In this document: piece by piece, positions 51,086 through 64,000 of the stretch | Layout of the letters: each line of letters starts with the position of its first letter | Numbering within the stretch: position 1 is the first letter of the stretch | Assembly: GCA_016714645.1 (NCBI GenBank) | Contig: JADKCI010000001.1 | Coordinates: 1,364,001 to 1,428,000, forward strand | Source of the DNA: Chromatiaceae bacterium | Lineage (GTDB): Bacteria; Pseudomonadota; Gammaproteobacteria; Chromatiales; Chromatiaceae | Direction of reading: 5' to 3' | Length of the DNA: 64,000 nucleotides | Position numbers and translations under genes: made by a program | The notes under the pieces: generated by a model | Told to the model about the DNA's origin: nothing | The model's input: the letters and a program-made list of their open reading frames with translations, nothing else | The model's database searches: none

Positions 51086-54000
51086 ATGGCTTATTCGTTC
51101 ACCGAGAAAAAGCGTATCCGCAAGGACTTCGGCAAGCGCACCAGCATCCTGGAAGTCCCCTTCCTGCTCGCGACCCAGATTGACTCTTATCGGGATTATC
51201 TTCAGGAGGGCATGAAACCCTCCGAGCGGCACGACATGGGGCTGCACGCCGCCTTCAAATCCGTCTTTCCCATCGAGAGCTACTCTGGGAATGCGGTGCT
51301 GGAGTACGTCAGCTATCGTCTCGGCGAGCCGCCCTTTGACGTGCGCGAGTGCCATCAACGGGGAGCCACCTATGCGGCCCCGCTGCGGGTCCTGCTGCGC
51401 CTGGTCATCTACGATCGGGATGCCCCGGCCGGGTCCCGCGTCATCAAAGACATCAAGGAGCAGGAAGTCTACATGGGCGAGATGCCCCTCATGACCGACA
51501 CCGGTACCTTCATCATCAATGGCACCGAGCGGGTCATCGTATCCCAATTACATCGCTCGCCGGGCGTCTTTTTCGACCATGACAAGGGCAAGACCCACTC
51601 CTCCGGTAAGTTGCTCTTCTCGGCGCGCGTCATTCCCTATCGTGGTTCCTGGCTCGACTTCGAGTTCGATCCCAAGGACAACGTGTTCGTGCGCATCGAT
51701 CGTCGCCGTAAGTTGCCGGCCACTATCCTGTTGCGCGCCCTGGGCTATGACACCCAGCGCATACTCAACTGCTTTTTTGAGACCGATTGCTTTCGCCTCA
51801 ACGGCGACGAGTTTGAGTTGGACCTGGTTCCGGATCGGCTCAGGGGCGAGACTCTGGTCTTTGACATCAAGGTGGGTGACCAACTGGTGGTGGAAGCCGG
51901 CCGCCGGGTAACCGCCCGCCACACGCGAGAACTCCAGAAGCTGAACGTGGAGCGCCTGACGGTGCCCGCTGACTTTTTGTTAGGCCGCATCCTGGCTCAC
52001 CATCTTATTGATACCGAGACGGGCGAATTGCTGGCAAACGCCAATGACCTCATCACCCCCGAGTTGCTGCAACTGGTACGGGAGAAGGGTATCGGTGAGT
52101 TGCGGACTCTGTTCGTCAACGATCTGGACCAGGGTCCCTACATGTCGGAGACCCTGCGCATCGATACCACCGCGACCGAGTTGGAGGCCCAGGTCGAAAT
52201 CTATCGCATGATGCGACCCGGCGAGCCCCCGACCAAGGAGGCGGCCCAGAACCTCTTCCACAACCTCTTCTTCACCCACGACCGCTACGATCTATCCGCC
52301 GTGGGCCGAATGAAGTTTAATCGGCGCCTGGCCCGCGAGGGCGAGGAGGGTCCCGGGATTCTCTACGATCACGTCTATTTCGGCGCCCGCAACGACGACG
52401 TCTCCCACAAGCTCTGCGCCGCGCAGGGGGATGGCTCCGATATCATTGATGTGCTACGCATCCTGGTGGAGTTGCGCAATGGGCGAGGGACCGTGGATGA
52501 CATCGATCACCTCGGCAACCGGCGCATCCGCTGCGTGGGCGAGATGGCGGAGAATCAATTCCGGGTCGGTCTGGTGCGCGTCGAGCGCGCGGTTAAAGAG
52601 CGCCTGTCCCTGGCCGAGTCCGAGGGCCTGATGCCCCAGGAACTCATCAATGCCAAGCCGGTGTCGGCGGCCATCAAGGAGTTTTTCGGTTCCAGCCAGT
52701 TGTCGCAGTTCATGGATCAGAATAACCCCCTCTCCGAGGTCACCCACAAGCGCCGGGTATCAGCCCTCGGTCCGGGCGGCCTGGCCCGCGAACGCGCCGG
52801 CTTCGAGGTGCGTGATGTGCATCCGACCCATTACGGCCGTGTCTGCCCGATCGAGACCCCGGAAGGTCCGAACATTGGCCTCATTAATTCCCTGGCCGTC
52901 TTTGCCCGCACCAACCGCTATGGCTTCCTGGAGACGCCCTACCGCCAGGTAGAGAATGGCCAGGTCACCGCTGAGATCCACTACCTTTCCGCTATCGATG
53001 AAGGCAAATTCGTTATCGCCCAGGCTAATGCGACCCTGGACGCGGATGGCCTCCTGACCGATGCCCTGGTGTCCTGTCGGCACTCGAACGAATTCACCAT
53101 GAAGGCCCCGGCCGAGGTCCAGTACATGGACGTGTCGCCGCGCCAGATCGTGTCCGTGGCGGCCTCCCTGATCCCCTTCCTGGAGCATGACGACGCCAAC
53201 CGCGCCCTCATGGGCTCCAACATGCAGCGTCAGGCGGTACCCACCCTGCGGGCCGAAAAGCCCCTGGTCGGAACGGGCATGGAGCGGGTGGTGGCTATCG
53301 ACTCCGGCGTTACCGTGGTGGCGCGGCGGGGGGGCGCGGTCGAGTCCGTGGATGCCGCTCGCATCGTGGTGCGGGTCAACGACGACGAGGCGGAGCCGGG
53401 TGTGCCGGGCGTCGATATCTACAACCTGACCAAGTACACCCGTTCCAACCAGAATACCTGTATCAATCAGCGGCCCCTGGTGGGGGTGGGTGATCTCATC
53501 TCCCGGGGCGATGTCCTGGCGGACGGCCCTTCCACCGACATGGGCGAACTGGCCCTGGGCCAGAACCTGCGCGTCGCCTTCATGCCCTGGAACGGCTACA
53601 ACTTCGAGGATTCCATCCTCATCTCCGAGCGGGTGGTGCAGGAGGACCGCTTTACCTCCATCCATATCGAGGAGCTGACCTGTCTGGCCCGCGACACCAA
53701 GCTGGGTCCGGAGGAAATCTCCGCCGACATCCCCAATGTCGGCGAGGCGGCCCTGGCCAAGCTGGATGAGTCCGGCATCATCTATGTCGGTGCCGAGGTG
53801 CGGGATGGCGACATCCTGGTGGGCAAAGTCACCCCCAAGGGCGAGACTCAGCTCACCCCCGAGGAGAAGCTGCTGCGCGCCATCTTTGGCGAGAAGGCCT
53901 CGGACGTGAAGGACACCTCGCTGCGCCTGCCCTCCGGCATGGCCGGAACGGTTGTCGATGTCCAGGTTTTCATCCGCGATGGTGTCGAAAAGGACAAGCG

Positions 54001-55258
54001 CGCCTATCAAATCGAGGAGATGGAATTGGAGCAGGTCCGCAAGGATCTGGCCGACCAGTTGCGCATTATGGAGAACGATACCTTCCAGCGCGTCGAGCGC
54101 ATGCTGGTCGGCAAGATCGCCGATGGTGGCCCACGGGGTCTCAAGGCTGGGGCCAAGATCACCAAAACCTATCTCCATGAGGTGGTCCAGCAGGATTCCC
54201 GCGATAAGTGGCTGGAAATCCGCCTGCGCGCCGAAGACTCCGCGAGCCAGCTTGAGACCATTGCCAAGCACATCAAGGAGCAACGCGAGGAATTTCGAGC
54301 CCGCTTCGAGGTTAAGAAGCGCAAGATCACCCAGGGCGACGACCTCGCCCCTGGGGTGCTGAAGATGGTCAAGGTCTATGTGGCGGTTAAGCGCCGCGTC
54401 CAGCCGGGCGACAAGATGGCCGGCCGTCATGGCAACAAGGGTGTTATCTCCATGATCGTGCCGGTGGAGGATATGCCCTTCTCCGCCGATGGCGAGCCGG
54501 TGGATATCGTCCTCAATCCGCTGGGCGTGCCCTCGCGCATGAATGTGGGCCAGGTGCTTGAGACCCATCTGGGCTGGGCCGCCAATGGCCTGGGTCGTCG
54601 CATCGACGAGATGCTGCGTGCCCACCGGGCGGTCGGCGATCTGCGCGACTTCCTTGGTCAAATTTATAACTCCAGCGGTAAGCCGGAGAACCTGGACAGT
54701 CTGACGGACGAGGAGATTTTTGAACTCGCTCGCAACCTGACCAAGGGCGTACCCATGGCGACGCCGGTTTTCGATGGCTGCGCCGAGGGGGAGATCCGCG
54801 AGATGCTGCGCCTGGCTGGCCGGGATAATAGCGGTACGGGCATCCCCATGGCCCAGACCCAGCTTTACGATGGCCGTACCGGTGATGCCTTCGATCGCCC
54901 CGTCACCGTCGGCTACATGTACATGCTTAAGCTCAATCACCTGGTGGATGACAAGATGCATGCGCGCTCCACGGGTCCCTATAGCCTGGTTACCCAGCAA
55001 CCCCTGGGCGGTAAGGCCCAGTTTGGCGGCCAACGCTTCGGGGAGATGGAGGTCTGGGCCCTGGAGGCCTATGGCGCGGCCTACACCTTGCAGGAGATGC
55101 TCACCGTCAAGTCCGACGATGTGAACGGGCGTACCAAGATGTACAAGAATATCGTCGATGGCGACCATCGCATGGAGGCCGGCATGCCCGAGTCCTTCAA
55201 CGTGCTGGTCAAGGAAATACGCTCCCTGAGCATCAACGTCGAACTCGAACAGGACTGA
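51086..55258 (+). CDS. rpoB: DNA-directed RNA polymerase subunit beta
   Basis: The catalytic beta subunit of RNA polymerase, 1390 residues. The rifampicin region FGSSQLSQFMDQNNPLSEVT followed by HKRRVSALGPGGL is wild type, which predicts rifampicin sensitivity. The active-site segments GYNFEDSILISERVV and KMAGRHGNKGVIS are intact, as is the C-terminus (FGEMEVWALEAYGAAYTLQE). It follows rplL after about 200 bases and precedes rpoC. Confidence 0.99.
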   Translation: MAYSFTEKKRIRKDFGKRTSILEVPFLLATQIDSYRDYLQEGMKPSERHDMGLHAAFKSVFPIESYSGNAVLEYVSYRLGEPPFDVRECHQRGATYAAPLRVLLRLVIYDRDAPAGSRVIKDIKEQEVYMGEMPLMTDTGTFIINGTERVIVSQLHRSPGVFFDHDKGKTHSSGKLLFSARVIPYRGSWLDFEFDPKDNVFVRIDRRRKLPATILLRALGYDTQRILNCFFETDCFRLNGDEFELDLVPDRLRGETLVFDIKVGDQLVVEAGRRVTARHTRELQKLNVERLTVPADFLLGRILAHHLIDTETGELLANANDLITPELLQLVREKGIGELRTLFVNDLDQGPYMSETLRIDTTATELEAQVEIYRMMRPGEPPTKEAAQNLFHNLFFTHDRYDLSAVGRMKFNRRLAREGEEGPGILYDHVYFGARNDDVSHKLCAAQGDGSDIIDVLRILVELRNGRGTVDDIDHLGNRRIRCVGEMAENQFRVGLVRVERAVKERLSLAESEGLMPQELINAKPVSAAIKEFFGSSQLSQFMDQNNPLSEVTHKRRVSALGPGGLARERAGFEVRDVHPTHYGRVCPIETPEGPNIGLINSLAVFARTNRYGFLETPYRQVENGQVTAEIHYLSAIDEGKFVIAQANATLDADGLLTDALVSCRHSNEFTMKAPAEVQYMDVSPRQIVSVAASLIPFLEHDDANRALMGSNMQRQAVPTLRAEKPLVGTGMERVVAIDSGVTVVARRGGAVESVDAARIVVRVNDDEAEPGVPGVDIYNLTKYTRSNQNTCINQRPLVGVGDLISRGDVLADGPSTDMGELALGQNLRVAFMPWNGYNFEDSILISERVVQEDRFTSIHIEELTCLARDTKLGPEEISADIPNVGEAALAKLDESGIIYVGAEVRDGDILVGKVTPKGETQLTPEEKLLRAIFGEKASDVKDTSLRLPSGMAGTVVDVQVFIRDGVEKDKRAYQIEEMELEQVRKDLADQLRIMENDTFQRVERMLVGKIADGGPRGLKAGAKITKTYLHEVVQQDSRDKWLEIRLRAEDSASQLETIAKHIKEQREEFRARFEVKKRKITQGDDLAPGVLKMVKVYVAVKRRVQPGDKMAGRHGNKGVISMIVPVEDMPFSADGEPVDIVLNPLGVPSRMNVGQVLETHLGWAANGLGRRIDEMLRAHRAVGDLRDFLGQIYNSSGKPENLDSLTDEEIFELARNLTKGVPMATPVFDGCAEGEIREMLRLAGRDNSGTGIPMAQTQLYDGRTGDAFDRPVTVGYMYMLKLNHLVDDKMHARSTGPYSLVTQQPLGGKAQFGGQRFGEMEVWALEAYGAAYTLQEMLTVKSDDVNGRTKMYKNIVDGDHRMEAGMPESFNVLVKEIRSLSINVELEQD

Positions 55259-55379
55259 GGACCCCTGGTGCGCGGTGCCGGTCCTGGAATGAGGACCGCC
55301 AGCCCCCCAGGCCTCCGTCCTCGGCGCCTTCTCGGCTCCCGGGTCATGCCCTGGAGTCCTCCATCACGGAGACACTGAA

Positions 55380-59606
<4,227 letters not shown>

Positions 59607-59646
59607 CCGAATATGCGACCTCAATCCCTGAAACTGCGTCAAGGTA

Positions 59647-59675
59647 TTGACATGTTCTAGGGTGAAACCTATACT
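59647..59675 (+). promoter_or_regulatory. Strong sigma-70 promoter for the rpsL operon
   Basis: TTGACA (59647-59652) and TATACT (59670-59675) are separated by 17 bases. This is the best promoter match in the window. It lies about 120 bases upstream of rpsL and gives the str operon its own transcription start after rpoC. Confidence 0.85.
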
Positions 59676-59798
59676 TTCGGGTCTTAGCCAAGCCGGCCAT
59701 CTGGTCGGCTTGATTTATTACTGGGCAGGGTGAGGCGCAAGGGGTAACCCCGCGTTTCCCGGATTTGGTGCGCGAAGGCGCCGCTGGAGAGTGTTTGC

Positions 59799-60173
59799 AT
59801 GACAACCATCAATCAGTTGGTCCGCAAGCCGCGTAAGCGTCAGGTGGCGAAAAGCACGGTACCCGCGCTTGAGGAGTGCCCTCAAAAGCGTGGTGTCTGC
59901 ACGCGTGTCTACACCACGACACCCAAAAAACCTAACTCCGCCCTGCGTAAGGTCGCGCGTGTTCGCCTGACCAACGGCTTCGAGGTCACATCCTATATTG
60001 GCGGTGAAGGCCATAACCTCCAGGAGCACTCGGTGGTCCTTATCCGCGGTGGCCGCGTCAAGGACTTACCCGGCGTTCGCTACCACACGGTACGCGGTAC
60101 CCTGGATACCTCGGGCGTGGACAAGCGCCGTCAGGGTCGCTCTAAGTATGGCGCCAAGCGCCCAAAGAGCTGA
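59799..60173 (+). CDS. rpsL: 30S ribosomal protein S12
   Basis: A 124-residue decoding-centre protein. Conserved TTPKKPNSALRKVARVRL and GGRVKDLPGVRYHTVRGTLD keep the lysines at the positions where streptomycin-resistance changes occur, so the protein is wild type. The start is ATG. It is followed 33 bases later by rpsG. Confidence 0.98.
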   Translation: MTTINQLVRKPRKRQVAKSTVPALEECPQKRGVCTRVYTTTPKKPNSALRKVARVRLTNGFEVTSYIGGEGHNLQEHSVVLIRGGRVKDLPGVRYHTVRGTLDTSGVDKRRQGRSKYGAKRPKS

Positions 60174-60206
60174 TCGCTAGTCGAATTTAGAAGGTCGGAG
60201 TCTCAC

Positions 60207-60677
60207 ATGCCCAGAAGACGCATCGTTGCTCGCCGCCAGGTTCTGCCGGACCCGAAGTTCGGAAGTAACCTACTCGCCAAATTTGTAAACATGCTGATGG
60301 AAGACGGCAAGAAAGCCGTTGCCGAGCGCATCATGTACGGCGCTTTGGAGACCATGGCAAACAAAAAGGGTGGTGAGCCACTGAATATGCTCGACCAGGC
60401 CATGGAGAATGTGCGCCCCGTGGTTGAGGTTAAGTCTCGCCGCGTAGGTGGTGCTACTTATCAGGTTCCCGTTGAAGTACGCCCGCAGCGCCGGAATTCA
60501 CTGGCCATGCGCTGGTTGATTGATGCCGCGCGCAAACGTTCCGAGAAGTCCATGGCCCTACGGTTGGCTGGTGAACTGATGGATGCAGCTGATTCACGGG
60601 GTACGGCGGTCAAGAAAAAGGAAGATACCCACCGCATGGCGGAAGCAAACAAGGCCTTCTCGCATTATCGGTGGTAG
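60207..60677 (+). CDS. rpsG: 30S ribosomal protein S7
   Basis: A 156-residue protein nucleating assembly of the 30S head. It reads PRRRIVARRQVLPDPKFGSN at the start, with MRWLIDAARKRSEKSMALRL and TVKKKEDTHRMAEANKAFSHYRW-type end. In most relatives fusA follows immediately; here it does not. Confidence 0.97.
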   Translation: MPRRRIVARRQVLPDPKFGSNLLAKFVNMLMEDGKKAVAERIMYGALETMANKKGGEPLNMLDQAMENVRPVVEVKSRRVGGATYQVPVEVRPQRRNSLAMRWLIDAARKRSEKSMALRLAGELMDAADSRGTAVKKKEDTHRMAEANKAFSHYRW

Positions 60678-61090
60678 TGGGGTGGGAGCGCCGACCCTGC
60701 CCGGGGTTGCGCGGGGCCCGGAGATCCTGGTTCCCTCCTTTGCATTTTGATTGCGCCCTGCGGGACACTGCGGGCGAAGCGAAATAGACGGCACCTGTTT
60801 ACTGCAACCTCTTTGGGAAGTTGTAGGATGATCAATGGAACAGGAAGGCCCCAAAAGTAGCGGCCGGCCAGTCGCCAAAAATTGACTCGCGGTGCGGCGT
60901 ACGCCGCCGGCAATCAATAGAGGCCGAGGCAGCCTTGGCGGAGTTGTTCGGTTTGGCCAGCAAATCACGCCGGGGAATGTAAGGATTCGCCACGAATTCT
61001 AGATAATCTGTTCCAAATCACTGAGGTACCGGCAAAGCCGCCGATACCCTAGCCAAGACACACTAACGAGCATATTTAGGGTAGATCGGG
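60678..61090. other. Spacer where fusA is expected
   Basis: 413 bases between rpsG and tuf. No part of EF-G is recognisable on either strand: there is no P-loop, start or end fragment. The sequence is more A+T-rich toward tuf, and a promoter for tuf is plausible in 60970-61080, though no clear -35/-10 pair stands out. Confidence 0.7.
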
Positions 61091-62281
<1,191 letters not shown>

Positions 62282-62286
62282 GAGCC

Positions 62287-62598
62287 ATGGCAAACCAAAG
62301 AATACGCATTCGTCTCAAAGCCTTCGATCATCGCCTGATTGATCGTTCCGCTCATGAGATCGTTGATACCGCCAAGCGGACAGGCGCTCAGGTCCTTGGA
62401 CCTATCCCGCTGCCGTCGAAAAAGGAGCGCTTTACAATCCTCATCTCCCCACACGTCAATAAAGACGCTCGGGATCAATATGAGTTGAGGACCCACAAGC
62501 GGCTCATGGACATCGTTGATCCCACTGATAAAACAGTGGATGCCCTGATGAAACTCGATCTGGCGGCCGGCGTTGACGTCCAGATCAAGCTGAGCTGA
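62287..62598 (+). CDS. rpsJ: 30S ribosomal protein S10
   Basis: A 103-residue protein of the 30S head, also NusE in antitermination. It reads NQRIRIRLKAFDHRLIDRSA and PLPSKKERFTILISPHVNKD, with KRLMDIVDPTDKTVDALMKL at the end. The ribosome site is weak, so translation may be coupled to tuf, which ends five bases upstream. Confidence 0.98.
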   Translation: MANQRIRIRLKAFDHRLIDRSAHEIVDTAKRTGAQVLGPIPLPSKKERFTILISPHVNKDARDQYELRTHKRLMDIVDPTDKTVDALMKLDLAAGVDVQIKLS

Positions 62599-62608
62599 GG
62601 ATAGGACC

Positions 62609-63256
62609 ATGACCATAGGTTTGATTGGCCGCAAGGCTGGCATGACCCGGATCTTCACCGAGGAAGGCGCGTCCGTCCCCGTGACGGTCATTGAGGTTCA
62701 GCCAAATCGGGTGACACAGGTAAAGACCGCCGCGACCGACGGCTATCGGGCAGTTCAAGTCGCCATTGGCGAACGCCGGGCCTCGCGAGTCACCAAGCCA
62801 ATGGCGGGCCATTATGCTCGTGCTGGCGTGACTGCGGGAGATACCCTCCGGGAGTTTCGGCTCGCCGATGGCGAGGGCCTTGACCTGGCGGAGGGTGGCG
62901 AGATTCTTGTCAGCATATTTGCTCCCGGGCAAAAGGTTGATGTACGTGGCGTGACAAAGGGACGGGGATTTGCTGGCGGGGTCAAACGTCATAACTTCCG
63001 CATGCAGGATGCAACGCATGGCAACTCCGTCTCCCATCGGGCACCGGGTTCTATAGGTCAGTGCCAGACACCAGGTCGGGTCATGAAAGGCAAACGCATG
63101 GCTGGCCACATGGGCGACGTCAATCGTGTTCAGCAGAATCTGGAGGTGATCCGGGTTGATGTTGAGCGCAACCTGCTGCTGGTGCGGGGTCCCGTACCCG
63201 GTGCCGAGGGTGGACGATTGGTCGTGCTGCCTTCCGTGAAGAAGAGCAAGGGCTGA
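62609..63256 (+). CDS. rplC: 50S ribosomal protein L3
   Basis: A 215-residue protein near the peptidyl transferase centre. It starts TIGLIGRKAGMTRIFTEEGA, contains GVTKGRGFAGGVKRHNFRMQ and GSIGQCQTPGRVMKGKRMAG, the latter with the glutamine that is methylated in many bacteria. It is ten bases after rpsJ. Confidence 0.98.
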   Translation: MTIGLIGRKAGMTRIFTEEGASVPVTVIEVQPNRVTQVKTAATDGYRAVQVAIGERRASRVTKPMAGHYARAGVTAGDTLREFRLADGEGLDLAEGGEILVSIFAPGQKVDVRGVTKGRGFAGGVKRHNFRMQDATHGNSVSHRAPGSIGQCQTPGRVMKGKRMAGHMGDVNRVQQNLEVIRVDVERNLLLVRGPVPGAEGGRLVVLPSVKKSKG

Positions 63257-63263
63257 TAAGTCA

Positions 63264-63872
63264 ATGGAAATCCAAGCACGAATCGGTGAAGACGCGAGCA
63301 TCCAGTTGGCGGATGAGGTGTTCAGCGTCGACTATAAGCCGGCCCTGATTCATCAGGTCGTAACCGCCTATATGGCCTCTGCCCGCTCCGGGACCGTGGC
63401 TCAGAAAAGCCGGGCCGAAGTTTCTGGTGGTGGCGCTAAGCCATTCCGTCAAAAAGGCACGGGTCGGGCCCGCGCGGGTACCTCTCGCGGCCCTATTTGG
63501 CGCGGTGGCGGCAGGGCCTTCGCGGCCCGCCCACGCAACTATGCCCAGAAGGTCAACCGGAAGATGTATCGTGGCGCTATGCGGTCCATCCTCTCGGAGT
63601 TGATCCGGCAGGGCCGCTTGACCATCGTACCCGATTTCTCCGTCGATGAGCCCAAGACCCGGTTGTTGGCCGATCGGCTTGTCGCCATGAATCTGACGGA
63701 CGTGTTGATCCTGATCGAGGGTCTTGACGAAAATCTCTTCCTGGCGGCGCGTAATTTACCTCGCGTCGATGTCTTGATGGCCGAGGAAGTGGACCCAGTC
63801 AGTCTGATTGCCTTCGAAAACCTAGTGGCTACCGAGGGTGCGATCCGTAAGCTCGAGGAGCGGTTAGCGTGA
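63264..63872 (+). CDS. rplD: 50S ribosomal protein L4
   Basis: A 202-residue protein lining the exit tunnel; in E. coli it also regulates the S10 operon. It has the tunnel loop RQKGTGRARAGTSRGPIWRG and the globular part with VNRKMYRGAMRSILSELIRQ. Its stop overlaps the rplW start. Confidence 0.98.
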   Translation: MEIQARIGEDASIQLADEVFSVDYKPALIHQVVTAYMASARSGTVAQKSRAEVSGGGAKPFRQKGTGRARAGTSRGPIWRGGGRAFAARPRNYAQKVNRKMYRGAMRSILSELIRQGRLTIVPDFSVDEPKTRLLADRLVAMNLTDVLILIEGLDENLFLAARNLPRVDVLMAEEVDPVSLIAFENLVATEGAIRKLEERLA

Positions 63873-64000
63873 ACCAGGAAAGACTATTAAAGGTGATTTT
63901 AGGCCCGGTGATCTCCGAGAAGGCGACCCTGGCCGCCGATGCTAACGGCCAGTATGTGTTTCGCGTCGTCCCCGATGCCAACAAGCTGGAAATCGGCAAG
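63869..64000 (+). CDS. rplW: 50S ribosomal protein L23, 3' end outside the window
   Basis: The first 44 codons of L23, starting at GTG and overlapping the rplD stop (GTGA). The peptide NQERLLKVILGPVISEKATL is the typical L23 N-terminus. The gene continues past the right edge. Confidence 0.95.
   Translation, partial: MNQERLLKVILGPVISEKATLAADANGQYVFRVVPDANKLEIGK

Noticed and set aside
52760..55168. 802-codon minus-strand open frame opposite rpoB
   Set aside because: Antisense shadow of rpoB; no recognisable motifs.

Overview
The window looks like chromosomal DNA of a GC-rich gammaproteobacterium, most probably a purple sulfur bacterium (Chromatiales/Chromatiaceae type). The reasons are a Gly/Asn/Tyr-rich sulfur globule envelope protein at the left edge, a TsdA-type dihaem thiosulfate dehydrogenase, a SulP anion transporter beside a cyclic-nucleotide/rhodanese protein, and a gammaproteobacterial tRNA-tuf-secE-nusG-rplKAJL-rpoBC-rpsLG-tuf-S10 block at the right. 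The assignment is inference from gene content; no 16S gene is present.

Layout. 1-10.7 kb: sulfur globule protein, PlsC-type acyltransferase, HAD phosphatase, MaeB malic enzyme, EPS-associated MarR regulator, SulP transporter with an unusual C-terminal CxC...CxH motif, CNB-rhodanese protein, TsdA and GltS. 10.73-21.81 kb: a defence island inserted between the 3' ends of gltS and corA. Its outer shell is a wrecked type I restriction-modification operon, all on the minus strand: hsdR, an antitoxin/PIN toxin pair, a 5' hsdM stub, a 3' HsdM/HsdS stub, an AAA ATPase and a truncated follower gene. Into the methylase part a second cassette has been placed: DUF2130 (PD-(D/E)XK-like nuclease) - SIR2 - HerA - KTSC, flanked by 76-bp inverted repeats. 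HerA carries a single-base frameshift. 21.8-33.3 kb: CorA, VOC and DUF924 proteins, a MacAB-like tripartite exporter (adaptor, ATPase, permease), a frameshifted polysaccharide deacetylase overlapping a GNAT gene, and a three-domain MFS/PlsC/AMP-ligase (Aas-like) protein. 33.3-45.4 kb: an IS1595-type transposase remnant, an orphan RND pump, a degenerate second copy of the aas 5' end, a ThrE-type exporter, an unrecognised helical protein, PPK2, a lipoprotein with a glycoside-hydrolase-like barrel, and UDP-glucose dehydrogenase. Three copies of a promoter-like repeat (TTGACA...TATAGT) occur here, two of them just upstream of genes.

45.5-64 kb: tRNA-Tyr, tRNA-Gly and tRNA-Thr behind a near-consensus promoter, tuf (frameshifted copy), tRNA-Trp, secE, nusG, rplK, rplA, rplJ, rplL, rpoB, rpoC, then a strong promoter, rpsL, rpsG, a second intact tuf, rpsJ, rplC, rplD and the start of rplW. 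fusA, expected between rpsG and tuf, is absent; a 413-bp non-coding spacer stands in its place.

Five frames are broken: the 12.4 kb remnant, herA, the deacetylase, the IS1595 transposase and one tuf. Single-base indels can be pinpointed in herA, the deacetylase and tuf. One of these is in a normally essential gene, so raw-read verification matters before any of them is read as biology. The most interesting system is the DUF2130-SIR2-HerA-KTSC cassette lodged in a disabled restriction locus.
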